Source of the DNA: Nitrospiraceae bacterium
Lineage (GTDB): Bacteria > Nitrospirota > Thermodesulfovibrionia > UBA6902
Reading direction: 5' to 3'
DNA: 49,700 nt
Assembly (NCBI GenBank): GCA_020356065.1
Contig: CP070632.1
Span: forward strand, 1,252,996 to 1,302,695
The notes beneath the pieces are model-generated. The model ran no database searches. It worked only from the letters and a program-made list of their open reading frames with translations, and was not told the DNA's origin. The position numbers were made by a program, and so were the translations under genes. Positions 1 to 9,300 of the stretch are shown here, in pieces (positions within the stretch are counted from its first letter, which is position 1; every line of letters begins with the position of its first letter).

Positions 1-1
1 T

Positions 2-67
2 CTGGATTTTCTGACGCCGAAGGAATTTGCTGAAAAAGAGATAAAAGATTTTACTGGAAAACTCTAA
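2..67 (+). CDS. C-terminal tail of a transposase/integrase (partial, cut by window edge)
   Basis: An open frame runs in from the left edge and stops at TAA 65-67. Its last 21 residues contain LDFLTPKEFAEKEI, which resembles the C-terminal LGF/LDF-x-TP-x-E-F segment of DDE transposases with a retroviral-integrase core (IS3, IS481 and IS30 groups). Too little is visible to choose a family. A short GGGGG-TAGT-CCCCC hairpin follows at 88-101. The match is by motif only, so this is tentative. Confidence 0.4.
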   Translation: MDFLTPKEFAEKEIKDFTGKL

Positions 68-339
68 CTTATACCGGCACTATAGCTGGGGGTAGTCCCC
101 CTCATATCTACAAATTATAGATTTCTACTCTACAGTCAAATATCGGTAGGTCAGTTCCTCAATATCTACTTTATTGTTTGAAAATCCATACACAATAAAT
201 CTGTATAAATCAGTAACTGAACACGTTTTTTATTAAGAAATATATATAAGAATCAATTAGTTACTAATATATTCATCTAATTGGTACATATGTTGCTATT
301 ATTCTAATATTCGGCTATAACTATTGAAGGAGAATAAAA

Positions 340-573
340 GTGATGTATGAAAAGATCTTGCGTGAAATAAAGAAACAATTGGAGCAGAGAGGAGAAGTGA
401 CAAAAGAGCAACGTGATTATGCACGGGTGGAATTGGAACAGATGGAAAAGATGTATCCATTAACAAAGTACTACGAAGAAAAAAGACTTTCCCACCGTAG
501 AGCCCTGGATAGTTACTTTTGTAATCAACATATGAAGTCTATTTTAAAGGAAAAAGGAATTTCTATTTCTTAA
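340..573 (+). CDS. Small hypothetical protein, charged and helical
   Basis: This 77-residue protein (75-76 if ATG 343 is used) has no signal peptide or membrane segment. It is rich in Lys, Glu and Arg and looks alpha-helical throughout. A purine-rich GGAG lies about 7-10 bases upstream of the adjacent GTG 340 and ATG 343 codons, and either could be the start. An imperfect CAATTAG...CTAATTG inverted repeat (254-283) sits in the upstream AT-rich region. I do not recognise the family. It stands alone between the transposase tail and the DUF4382 lipoprotein gene. Confidence 0.6.
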   Translation: MMYEKILREIKKQLEQRGEVTKEQRDYARVELEQMEKMYPLTKYYEEKRLSHRRALDSYFCNQHMKSILKEKGISIS

Positions 574-707
574 TTATGAATCCTCCTCTCACAGTATGCT
601 ACACGATGTGCAGAGACATTCATCAAAAAAGAGGTCTCCAAAGAATATCTGTGATATTATTATTATACAAGTAACCCAGTCCAATTCCATGAAAAGAGGG
701 CATCTTA

Positions 708-2159
708 ATGATACTTAAAAACAGTGAAACATTTTCTTTTGTATATGTCGTTTTCTTATGTATTGCGTTCAGCCTTACTTCGTGCGGCTCGGATTCAGAT
801 TCCGGGGTATTGGGTAACGAGAAGACGGGAACCGGCAGCGTTGCCATACTGTTAACAGATTATCCATCAGACGATTTTTCAAAAATAAACGTAACGGTAA
901 CTAAAATAGAGCTCTTATCCGATGAGTCCAGAGTCAGTGTCTTTTCCGGCAATAAAATATTTAACCTGTTGGATTTAAAAAATGAAACCACATTATTATC
1001 TGTAAAAAATAATGTCCCGGCCATTCAGTTTAACAAGATACGCCTTACGGTAATCCAGGTGGAGTTAATTGATAAGAACGGTCAACCTTCCACTAAACCT
1101 GTCACTTTGCCGGGTAATGGTAAAATTGACCTGAATCCGAGAAAACCCTTCTCTGTCAGGCCGGACGAAATGCTTACCCTTCAATTAGATCTTGACGCAG
1201 AAAAATCGCTGAAGCTTGATGAAAACAAGAATAGGTATATTTTCCGTCCTGTGGTTTTCATTGATATTATTGGAGGTGTTCCACTGGAAAAGTTCTTAAG
1301 GGTGAAGGGTATTGTACATGATATTGATTTTACCAAAATGAAGTTCGGACTTTGTCCTGATATGAATGATATTGATAGTTATACAGGTGCCAGCCATGAT
1401 GAAAATAACAACAGCTGCTGTGTAACTGTATACGTTTCCGATGAGACATCGATCTTCGGATCTGAGGAAGGGGGACGACAGGTGCCTTTTGGATATCTTG
1501 CAGAGGGATCATCAGTATCAGTTATGGGCTTTTACAAAACAAATGCTTCCATTAATGATGGCAGCAAGTCATGCAATATGGGATTGGATGCCGTTGTTGT
1601 TCAAACAGGTGATTTTTTGAAACTGACGGGTACGATAGGTTCAGAAGTAAATCCTGGAACAAATCAGTTTGACTTTCAAGTTGATCAGGATCAGGCTGTC
1701 GGATCTGAAAATCCAGTTACAGTTGAGATTCTGGAGGGGACAAAAATATTCTCTACCTTGGGAATCGCTCTTGACGAGACTGCAATCAGGGTGAATACGA
1801 AAGCTGAAATTGACGGTAAAATAATTTTAAACCCGGATCCAAATGTCCCTGATATTCTTAAAGCGACATTTATTTCAGTCGATACGGATGCTCTCACAGC
1901 AGATAAACTGTCAGGTGTGATTGACAATATAAATGACAGCGAAAGATCTTTCGATCTTTTAATAACAGATAAAACTGTCTGCGTTGAAGTTGCAGACAAT
2001 GTGCATATCTTTTTTATAACTGAGGATGGAACTCTTGTGAGCCGTATGATACCTTTTGAAGAACTTGATAAAGGGCATGTGGCGGATATCTACGGCAGCA
2101 GTAAAAGTGCATCAGAGTGCTTCGCAGCAGATACGATAATAGTGTTTGAAGCGAAGTAA
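708..2159 (+). CDS. DUF4382-domain lipoprotein
   Basis: The protein has 483 residues. Its N-terminus is a lipoprotein signal peptide: a hydrophobic stretch (about residues 10-25) ending in the lipobox LTSC followed by GSDSDSG, so the mature protein should be lipid-anchored in the envelope. The region from about 40 to 185 (GSVAILLTDYPSDDFSKINVT, later the FNKIRLTV strand) matches the DUF4382 beta-sandwich domain. After it come three similar segments opening with LRVKGIV, LKLTGTIG and LSGVIDNI, like the small beta-barrel repeats (DUF5666-like) often found behind DUF4382. The function of this family is unknown. The ATG at 708 is preceded by a purine-rich AGAGGG. The gene is monocistronic, followed by a convergent small membrane-protein gene. 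Confidence 0.8.
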   Translation: MILKNSETFSFVYVVFLCIAFSLTSCGSDSDSGVLGNEKTGTGSVAILLTDYPSDDFSKINVTVTKIELLSDESRVSVFSGNKIFNLLDLKNETTLLSVKNNVPAIQFNKIRLTVIQVELIDKNGQPSTKPVTLPGNGKIDLNPRKPFSVRPDEMLTLQLDLDAEKSLKLDENKNRYIFRPVVFIDIIGGVPLEKFLRVKGIVHDIDFTKMKFGLCPDMNDIDSYTGASHDENNNSCCVTVYVSDETSIFGSEEGGRQVPFGYLAEGSSVSVMGFYKTNASINDGSKSCNMGLDAVVVQTGDFLKLTGTIGSEVNPGTNQFDFQVDQDQAVGSENPVTVEILEGTKIFSTLGIALDETAIRVNTKAEIDGKIILNPDPNVPDILKATFISVDTDALTADKLSGVIDNINDSERSFDLLITDKTVCVEVADNVHIFFITEDGTLVSRMIPFEELDKGHVADIYGSSKSASECFAADTIIVFEAK

Positions 2160-2219
2160 TCATTACAGGATTCAGATCTCTTTGCAGATATGAAGGATTA
2201 TCAGAGGAACTCAGCAACG

Positions 2220-2561
2220 CTAAAGTTTAACCTCTCCTTGGGTATCGGCTGCTCCGCCCTGTTGGGCATTACCGGGTGGAACATGAAGACGGGCCTTGCG
2301 CAGTCGGCTGACTCCCCACACAACCATTACAGTACCGATAAGCATTCCAATCAGACCCGGATACAGAACCGGAAGGTACCAGAACAGCAGTGACTGGTCT
2401 GGTTCACCCGCTCTGGCAATAACGGCCTCAATAATATACAAAACAGTGAATGCCGTTCCCGTGAAGGCTGTAAGGACGCCGAAGGCCAAAGCCAAATAAG
2501 GCAATGTCCTTGACAATTTCGAATGTTCATCCACATTCTTATTTTTATCGTAGGAGAGCAA
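2220..2561 (-). CDS. Small two-TM membrane protein, hypothetical
   Basis: A 113-residue ORF with two clear hydrophobic segments (about residues 23-50 and 62-86) separated by a short polar loop containing AGEPDQS. The C-terminal tail is basic and then polar. The longest frame opens with TTG 2561; an in-frame GTG ten codons on is an alternative start, and neither has a good Shine-Dalgarno sequence. The gene converges on the DUF4382 lipoprotein gene. I do not recognise a family. Its support as a real gene is the membrane-protein composition and the lack of a better frame. Confidence 0.55.
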   Translation of the reverse strand: MLSYDKNKNVDEHSKLSRTLPYLALAFGVLTAFTGTAFTVLYIIEAVIARAGEPDQSLLFWYLPVLYPGLIGMLIGTVMVVWGVSRLRKARLHVPPGNAQQGGAADTQGEVKL

Positions 2562-2677
2562 AACAATATGCCTGTATCATTCTTTATTTAAGCAGGTTAA
2601 GTTTCAGTACGACAGTACCGTTATCAAATATATTAATTCAATGAGAACTAATAAATACATTATATAGGAGCTGAACA

Positions 2678-2986
2678 ATGAGACTTTTATAAGTATTGAT
2701 TTTAATTGCCGGGGTGTATGTAATTGCTATTGCCTGTGGCGGAGGCGGTGGCAATGGTCAGGATAATTCCAATGGGAACGCTAGTTCGGGGAGTGGTGAT
2801 TTTGTCAGGCTCTCAATAGATGGCGGCGCTGAAACTACCTTTACCGAAGCATTTTCTCAAACGGTTGTGTGTGAGCCCCGGGTTGATTGGGCCTTAAATC
2901 AGGTCATACTTTATGATAATTATGTCCATGACTTATTCACCCCATTGACAGCTCCATTTTTTCTGTTAGAATTAAAGCAAAATTAA
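2678..2986 (+). pseudogene. Short lipoprotein gene with a stop codon in its signal peptide
   Basis: An AGGAG at about 2666-2670 precedes ATG 2678, which reads M-R-L-L and then TAA (2690-2692). The same frame continues as V-LILIAGVYVIAIAC followed by five glycines. Hydrophobic core plus lipobox AIAC and a Gly-rich linker is a typical lipoprotein export signal, so the true start is probably ATG 2678 and the TAA is a nonsense change. A TTG at 2696 could restart translation, but it has no Shine-Dalgarno and would lose the basic n-region. The mature part is only about 80 residues and ends abruptly, so the gene may also be truncated at its 3' end. Confidence 0.5.
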
Positions 2987-3045
2987 TCAGCAATATCCTG
3001 TAATTTATCAATATGTTATAAAATCTATCAAAAGGAAATATTACA

Positions 3046-3705
3046 ATGAAAACAAATACATACATTTCAAAGGTAGCCATAATAACTATTGCTATCATAC
3101 TTTCAACCGGTTCAGCATTCAGTGATGAATTGGAATTCTCACAAGCCAGCATAATTCTTGAACACAATGCTGTGGACCATGATGCAGAAATTGTCGTCGT
3201 TGTAAAAGGGGGAGATGAAGGCCTTGTAAAACTTAAAATATTTGCTCCTGATGGAAAATCTATTTTGGATGTGTCCACAGAGGAGATGATTGTCGGTTTA
3301 AGGGAATTTAGTATTGAGTCTGCTGAACCAGATATGGCTAATGTTATACATTCATATCCGGAAGGGTTATACAGCATTCAAGGTATTACTGTGAGTGGCA
3401 AAAAACTTGGAGCTTCTGTCAAATTCAGTCATAAACTGCCTGGCTTACCGAAACTGCAACTCAACAAAAAAGCAGGACAGATCACATGGTCGCCTGTTTC
3501 CGGTGCAACCAAATACATGGTCGAATTAGAGCGGGAAATAGAAGATAAGGATATAATGAAACTGAGAGTTGAGTTGCCGCCAACCATCAGATCCTTTTTC
3601 ATACCTAAAGCATTCCTGGTGCCTGGTGATTATCAGATAGGTATTCTTACGTATGGAGTAAATGGTAATATTACAGTTATTGAAGAAGAGTTTTCCTTAC
3701 ATTAA
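3046..3705 (+). CDS. Exported beta-sandwich protein, hypothetical
   Basis: The 219-residue protein starts with a Sec signal peptide (basic MKTNTYISK, hydrophobic core, cleavage probably after SAFSDE at about residue 25-28). The mature part has two beta-rich halves. The first (about 30-125) alternates hydrophobic strands with VKLKIFAPDGKSILD. The second (about 135-215) contains ITWSPVSGATKYMVELER, the W-x-P-x-x-G-A-x-x-Y-x-V pattern typical of fibronectin-type-III-like domains. There are no cysteines in the mature part. It probably acts in the periplasm or envelope in protein or ligand contacts. The function is unknown. Confidence 0.7.
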   Translation: MKTNTYISKVAIITIAIILSTGSAFSDELEFSQASIILEHNAVDHDAEIVVVVKGGDEGLVKLKIFAPDGKSILDVSTEEMIVGLREFSIESAEPDMANVIHSYPEGLYSIQGITVSGKKLGASVKFSHKLPGLPKLQLNKKAGQITWSPVSGATKYMVELEREIEDKDIMKLRVELPPTIRSFFIPKAFLVPGDYQIGILTYGVNGNITVIEEEFSLH

Positions 3706-3751
3706 ATGAGTGAAAACCTTCAGTTCCTGCATACCCTGTGTTCATATCCTG

Positions 3752-4453
3752 TCAGTCCTTGATGAAGCCGTGCTTAATCAACCGCAAGTCCTCGTCCGCC
3801 ACCAAACCTATCCCCGGAGCATAATACTTGTACTCTGTTTCGACAATGTTAAGGGAAGTTCCTTCCTTGATTTTGAGGCATTTGGAAAAAGTACCCGCAG
3901 GTGTCTTGCATGTTTCATCAAGACTGACTATCTCCGCCCGGTCCATCGCCACACCGGGTGCGATCTCCTGATAGTACTTCATATCTAGTTTCGGCGTTCC
4001 CGGCATAATCAGACCGGCCCTGTTGCCGTCAACGCCTGCAAGCCAGGCGCCATCGTGCTTGACTACCTTGCCTTTTTCGTAGTAATCCACGTCTTCACCA
4101 AAATAGAAGATGTCTTTTGTCTTTTCACACATTGCAAAATAATTTCGCGATATTTCGAATAATTTCCCGTTTTCCCACTCTTTCTCCTCAATAACGCGGG
4201 TGACTACACCATCAATCGTTTTGGTTTCATCAAGGACAGTGATATGTAGCTTCGTATCCTCCTCTTCCAGGACGAGCTGAAAGCCGGGCTCCATGATAAA
4301 GTATTGGTTTCTTCCTGTGTTCACCATATTACAGCCTGCTATATCAAACTCCTCCTGCCATGTAGATGTCTTTGTCTCGGTGACAGAAAATGCCGCTGAA
4401 GACACAAGAATCACTACTGCGGTAAAAATATTTCGGAATAATCGTTTACTCAT
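3752..4453 (-). CDS. Exported protein of unknown function
   Basis: This 233-residue protein has a signal peptide (MSKRLFRNIFTAVVILVSSAAFS). An AAGGAGGG Shine-Dalgarno sits seven bases before ATG 4453. The mature part is beta-rich, with conserved-looking motifs PGVAMDRAEIVSLDETCKTPAGTFSKCLKIKE and YKYYAPGIGLVADE (quoted in parts). The TPAGTF...CLKI...YYAPGIGLV pattern recurs in exported proteins of delta-proteobacteria and relatives that have a DUF3108-like, LolA/LolB-related fold; this is recalled resemblance, not a database hit. It is the last gene of the minus-strand train with the RND pumps, 125 bp after the outer-membrane barrel gene, suggesting an envelope-associated role. Confidence 0.65.
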   Translation of the reverse strand: MSKRLFRNIFTAVVILVSSAAFSVTETKTSTWQEEFDIAGCNMVNTGRNQYFIMEPGFQLVLEEEDTKLHITVLDETKTIDGVVTRVIEEKEWENGKLFEISRNYFAMCEKTKDIFYFGEDVDYYEKGKVVKHDGAWLAGVDGNRAGLIMPGTPKLDMKYYQEIAPGVAMDRAEIVSLDETCKTPAGTFSKCLKIKEGTSLNIVETEYKYYAPGIGLVADEDLRLIKHGFIKD

Positions 4454-4578
4454 TGAATGCCCTCCTTTTTTTAATTAAATTATATAATCATTCGTCTTTT
4501 GTATTTTTTCATCATCGAATGTATGCATTCCTGTTGATCTGGCCTGTTTCGTGCTGACTGCCTTCCGGAAAACAGGTA

Positions 4579-6246
4579 TCACCACCAGAATTTAGCAACT
4601 ACAGAAGTCCCTGTGTCAGCATCGCGTAACTCAGTACTGCCTTCATCGCCATCGTCCCTGAGAAACGCATTTCCGGGAAAGAACCATCCGGCTCTGACGT
4701 CCATTCCTAGGCGCCGTATACCGAACAAATTGCGATAACCGAACACTATGTCGAATGCGCTCCCTACATCCTTGCTCTGACGCGTGTCAACCTGATTTAT
4801 AAGGGCTGTTATACCCTCGCTTCTAATTTCCTCAGCAATTTCATCCAGCCGGTAATAATGATAGACAAAATCAAGAGAGACGTTCGGTGCCGGACGAAAG
4901 CCGAGACCAGTGGTGATTATCATGAGATTGCTCAGTTCAGGGTCAAGCGCTTCGCCATATATTTTAAATTCAGATACACCCGCGAACTGTGCTTCATTCG
5001 ATTGCAGGCCGGTTTGCCGGAACTCGTTGCTTTTACTCTGGTTGGGATTGTCGTCACCGGAAGCGAACGCATAGGCCAGTGTAAAATTTGGATTGTACGG
5101 GAGACCGAAAATGCGATATGTACCACCGATATCAAACGCATACCCCCTGTAATCGCGTGATGATTCATCACTGCCGAGCATATATGCAAATTCGATCCAA
5201 TAGCTGAGTGAATCGGTTCGCATACCCTGAGAGCGCACGCCTAAAAGCAGTGGCTGTCCGTCTTTCCCGGTGCGATCATCACGGAGGATTGCATAGCCAG
5301 CTAATGTAATGTCTTCGATTCCCCGGTAGTTGGCATATAACATATAAGTGTCAATCCGATCGGTAACTTCCGTGGTAAGCAGATCCAGGTCCTGCCAAAC
5401 TTCACGTCCCACAAGCGCTTCAGCTCGAAGCTTGTTCAGCTTGATCTCCAGACTGACGATATCCATTGATGTGTCATACAGCCAGTGCCGTTCGTCTTCG
5501 TAATTCCGGCGGCCCAGAGCAATTTTTAAAGGATCTGTAAAGTCCTTGATCATTACAAATGCCTGGTCGATAAGCAGCGAGAATTTTCTATCTTCTGCAA
5601 ATGCTATTTCCCCATCTGGAAGGGTTATTTTATCTTCCTCCAGGAGAGGTATTTCCCTCTCAAATATCATCTCCAACGTCATCTCCAGCCAGTCGGTCGG
5701 ACGATAGGTAAAGGTACCGTTGATTTCAGGCGTCAAAACAACGTAATCGTCCCGGACGCGGCTATTAAGGTCGGGGTTGCGGCGGTATGTGATGTCTGAC
5801 TCACTGCCATATCCATACTGATAGGTCAGGCGTTTTGGCAGTTTCATTGTTGGAGCTTTCCCCTTGTCAGCCGGCTTAGGCAATTCGAATTGTGCCAATC
5901 GAACAGGTTTCAATTCGTTTGCGGTGTATTCATTGATCGAAGGCACTCCATCGGTCTTGATAGCCCCATGAAAACTATACTCCACGATCGAATTGGCGTT
6001 GACCGATGCCTGGCGTCGAAATAACGGCGAACGTGTTAGATTATCGCTATTCTTTACCATCAGCGTTCCAACAACGGACTCATAGATAAAATCATAACGA
6101 GACAGGGGATGAGGGTTGTACTCCAGCATTACTGCCTCGGCCGCTGGACACACGGTGACCATAGTTGACCATACCAGGACGACTGCTGCTGTTCGAATCC
6201 ATCGGTGAATGACGTTTATGCGCTTTCCATCATTGCTATTAATCAA
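4579..6246 (-). CDS. Alginate-export-type outer-membrane beta-barrel protein
   Basis: The protein has 555 residues with an N-terminal signal peptide (hydrophobic core about residues 18-35, cleavage near CPAAEA). The mature part alternates amphipathic strands: EMTLEMIFEREIPLL, DPLKIALGRRNY, LSYWIEFAYMLGSD, NFTLAYAFASGDDN, NVSLDFVYHYYRLDE. It ends in VVAKFWW, and a terminal aromatic is the usual beta-barrel assembly signal. The GRRNYEDERHWLYD and AFASGDDNPNQ segments resemble the Alginate_exp (AlgE-like) family, usually an 18-strand anion-selective porin. The longest frame begins at TTG 6246 with AGGA about nine bases upstream; no in-frame ATG precedes the signal core. It follows the RND permease gene by 102 bp, so it may be the outer-membrane exit of that system. 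That role is inferred. Confidence 0.75.
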   Translation of the reverse strand: MINSNDGKRINVIHRWIRTAAVVLVWSTMVTVCPAAEAVMLEYNPHPLSRYDFIYESVVGTLMVKNSDNLTRSPLFRRQASVNANSIVEYSFHGAIKTDGVPSINEYTANELKPVRLAQFELPKPADKGKAPTMKLPKRLTYQYGYGSESDITYRRNPDLNSRVRDDYVVLTPEINGTFTYRPTDWLEMTLEMIFEREIPLLEEDKITLPDGEIAFAEDRKFSLLIDQAFVMIKDFTDPLKIALGRRNYEDERHWLYDTSMDIVSLEIKLNKLRAEALVGREVWQDLDLLTTEVTDRIDTYMLYANYRGIEDITLAGYAILRDDRTGKDGQPLLLGVRSQGMRTDSLSYWIEFAYMLGSDESSRDYRGYAFDIGGTYRIFGLPYNPNFTLAYAFASGDDNPNQSKSNEFRQTGLQSNEAQFAGVSEFKIYGEALDPELSNLMIITTGLGFRPAPNVSLDFVYHYYRLDEIAEEIRSEGITALINQVDTRQSKDVGSAFDIVFGYRNLFGIRRLGMDVRAGWFFPGNAFLRDDGDEGSTELRDADTGTSVVAKFWW

Positions 6247-6281
6247 TATGCAAAATCCTATTCATATCAAGACGGTATCTA

Positions 6282-6310
6282 CACCTGTGTGGGATCCTCC
6301 ACAACAGGTG
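6282..6310. repeat. Stem-loop between RND permease and outer-membrane barrel genes
   Basis: The sequence CACCTGTGTGG / GATCCT / CCACAACAGGTG forms an 11-bp stem with one unpaired base. It lies in the 102-bp gap between the two minus-strand genes. No T-run follows on the minus strand, so it looks more like an RNA-processing or stability hairpin, or an operator, than a terminator. Confidence 0.5.
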
Positions 6311-6348
6311 ATAAGGAGAAGTAAATAGATTGCACTGTTTCACAATTA

Positions 6349-9300
6349 TCATAATTGAGATCCCTGGTTTAAGCCGATTATGTCGAGGTCATGTTGACGC
6401 TTTGCATTTGCACCGAAGACAAAATACAGGACCGGGATGACGAACAACGTCACCAGGGTAGCAACGATAAGACCTCCAATAACAACTAATGCCGTAGGCT
6501 GCATGATCTCGAGACCGGGAATCTGACCGAAAATGATAACTGGCAGTAACGCGAAGATGATCGACATTGAACTCACCAGGATGGGTAACAACCGTTCCCG
6601 CGTCCCTCGGAGGACGAGGTCAAGACTAAACGGTACACCTGCCTTTTCCTCGAGATGCTGATAATGATTGATCATCAGAACGCTGTTCCGTGAGGCAATG
6701 CCCAGCACCGCGAAAAACCCGAAGATCGAGCCCAGCGAGATCACGCCACCACTGGCAAATGACGCCATCACCCCGCCTGCGATGGATGCCGGGAGAGTCA
6801 GGAAGGCTATCAGCGCCAGGCGCCAGCTTTGGAAGCAAGCCTGGAGCAGAAGAAATATACCAATCAGGGCAGCAACGGCTATGCCCAATATGCGCTGCTG
6901 GACTTCCTGCCGCTCGACAAATTCACCCAAAAGCTCCGGATTATATTCCAGAGGGAATTCCACTTTCTGAAGACGACTTCCGACTTCTCGGCTTACTGAT
7001 CCGAGATCACGCCCAACTACGTTGGCCATGACATCGATGTAAGGTGAAATACGCTCATGTCTTATAACTGTCGGAGTGGGCACGATGCTCACGTCAGCAA
7101 CATCGCCTAAACGCACATGGTGGCGATCTTTCTTTTCGACCCACAAATCACGAATACTGGTCAGGCTCTTGCGTGTTTCGGGTGCACTCCAGACGTTTAC
7201 GTCATAGATTTTCTGCTCTTCGAAGAGGTAGCCGACAGTTAATCCTGAGAACACTGTGGCTGCAGAACGTCTCACGTCACCCGGCTTGACATTAGAACGG
7301 CCAGCAGCATCAAGGTCCACTTGGACCTTCACCTGAGGTTTCTCCATCTGTCCCTCGACGCGTAAATCGACAAGCCCTGAAATGTCGGAAAGCGCCTGTC
7401 TGACTTCCTCTGCCTTTTGACGCAGGATTTCTCGCTTCTGACCATAAATCCGCACAACGATCGGTGTGCTCTTGCCTGTCAGCACTTCGCTGACTATATC
7501 GCGTAAGTAGGATTGTACGTGACGGTCGACACCAGGGTATCCGTTGATTGTCTCATGGATTGCGATTACTGTTTCATTGTAGTCAGCCTTGGGATCGATG
7601 TCTACCCAGATCTGGCCTGAATTGATTCCCACAATTTGATCGCCTGTCACTGCGCGTCCCATATGGGCGCCAACGTTCTGTACGCCGGGTAGTGATTGTA
7701 ATTCGCGACTGACGCGGGATGTGATCCGGTACATCTCGGCATGGGACGTTCCCGGTGCAGTTGTCCAAGTTACTGGCAATGTCCTCTCTTTGAGGGCAGG
7801 AAGTAATGATTGTCCAAGAAACGGCCATGCTCCGATACCCGCCACTACGACGATTGAAGCGGTAATCAACACAACACGCGGCGCCTTTATGATCCTCTGG
7901 AGAACTGCGCCAAATCTATCTCTCAGCCAAACCGCAATCATTGACTCGCCATTCCGGTGCGGCCTGTTTCTCAGGAGCACAAGGGTCAACGCAGGCGTTA
8001 CGGTCAAAGCAACGACCATGGATGCCACTACTGCCAACAGAAAAGACAGGACCAGCGGTTCGAAGAAAGCACCCGATACCCCGCCCATAAAAAAAATGGG
8101 CATGACGGCGAGTAAGACGATCAGAGCAGCAAAGACGGATGGGCGGCGCATTTCCAATTCTCTATCCCGGATGATGGACATAATTGATGCCCTGCCTTCA
8201 TTGCGCTTTCGCAGACGTCCAAGAATCTTTTCCACGTCAACGACCGCGTCATCGATGACGACGCCAAGGGCAACAACCAGACCGGCAAGCATCATCGTGT
8301 TAATTGTTGCATCGATCATGTGGAGGACGATGACAGCGACTAATAGCGAGAGAGTGATAGAAACTGCACTGATTAGTGCGCTTCGCCAATTGAACAGAAG
8401 CGCGCCAATGACCAGCACTACAAGTATGGCACCGATGAAGAGTGCTTTTGTCAGATTGGAGATTGACTCCTCGACATAAGAAGCCAGCCGGAAGACAGAA
8501 GTGTTAATCTTCACACCGGGAAGACCGGCCCGCAACTCGGCAAGAGCCTTCTCAACTCCGCGTGTGACTTCCAGGGTGTTGACAGATGGCAATTTTTCTA
8601 ATACGAGCATGAGACCGTTGCCGCCATTGACGAAAGCATCACCGATAAGCTGGGGATGCCCGAACGTCACCTCTGCTACCTCGCCCAGAGACATCTTTTT
8701 GCCGGTCATAAGCAAATGTTGTGGAGTAACAGCCAACTTGGCCATGTCCTCTGGAGACTCGATCGGCATGGAGTGGTGAACGCCAAGCCTTTGATTGCGA
8801 TTATCTATCCAGCCGCCCGTTCCCGGCGCCGAGCCTTTTAGAAAGGTCAGGGGCGTCACCCACAATGCGTCTCCGGCAGTGGCTATGACGTCCTCTTGCA
8901 TCAAACGGGCTTCCCGCAACCGAACGGGATCGAGATGGACCTGCAGCTGCCGTAATTTCTGTCCCCAAATCGCTACGTTGGCCACCCCGGGTACGCCTAC
9001 CAATTTTGGCTTGATCGTCCAGCGCGCGAGCAGTGACAGTTCCGTCGGTTCTATCTCGTCGGACGAAATCCCGATCATCATAAACCGGCTTGTTGACGAT
9101 AGCGGCTGGAGGATTGCCGGCGGTTGAGCGACATTCGGCAGGGTATACGCCAATGTCAGGCGTTCCTGTATCATCTGCCTGGCTTTTATTAAATCAGTTC
9201 CTCGCTCAAAAGTGAGCAAGATAGACGAAAGACCGGTCACTGACTCCGAGCGAATCGATTCAAGCCACGGCACACCGCTCAGCAACTCCTCGAGATTAAG

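Noticed and set aside
254-283. CAATTAG...CTAATTG inverted repeat upstream of the first small gene
   Set aside because: A 7-bp AT-rich repeat with a 16-bp spacer is expected by chance in such AT-rich DNA.
3710-3988. 92-codon plus-strand frame at the end of the exported-protein gene
   Set aside because: Antisense shadow of the minus-strand gene 3752-4453, which has a good ribosome site and signal peptide.
7721-8479. 252-codon plus-strand open frame inside the RND permease gene
   Set aside because: It is antisense to a clear permease coding region. Its composition (Thr/Ser/Arg/Ala-rich, no domain) is that of a shadow frame of a TM-rich gene.
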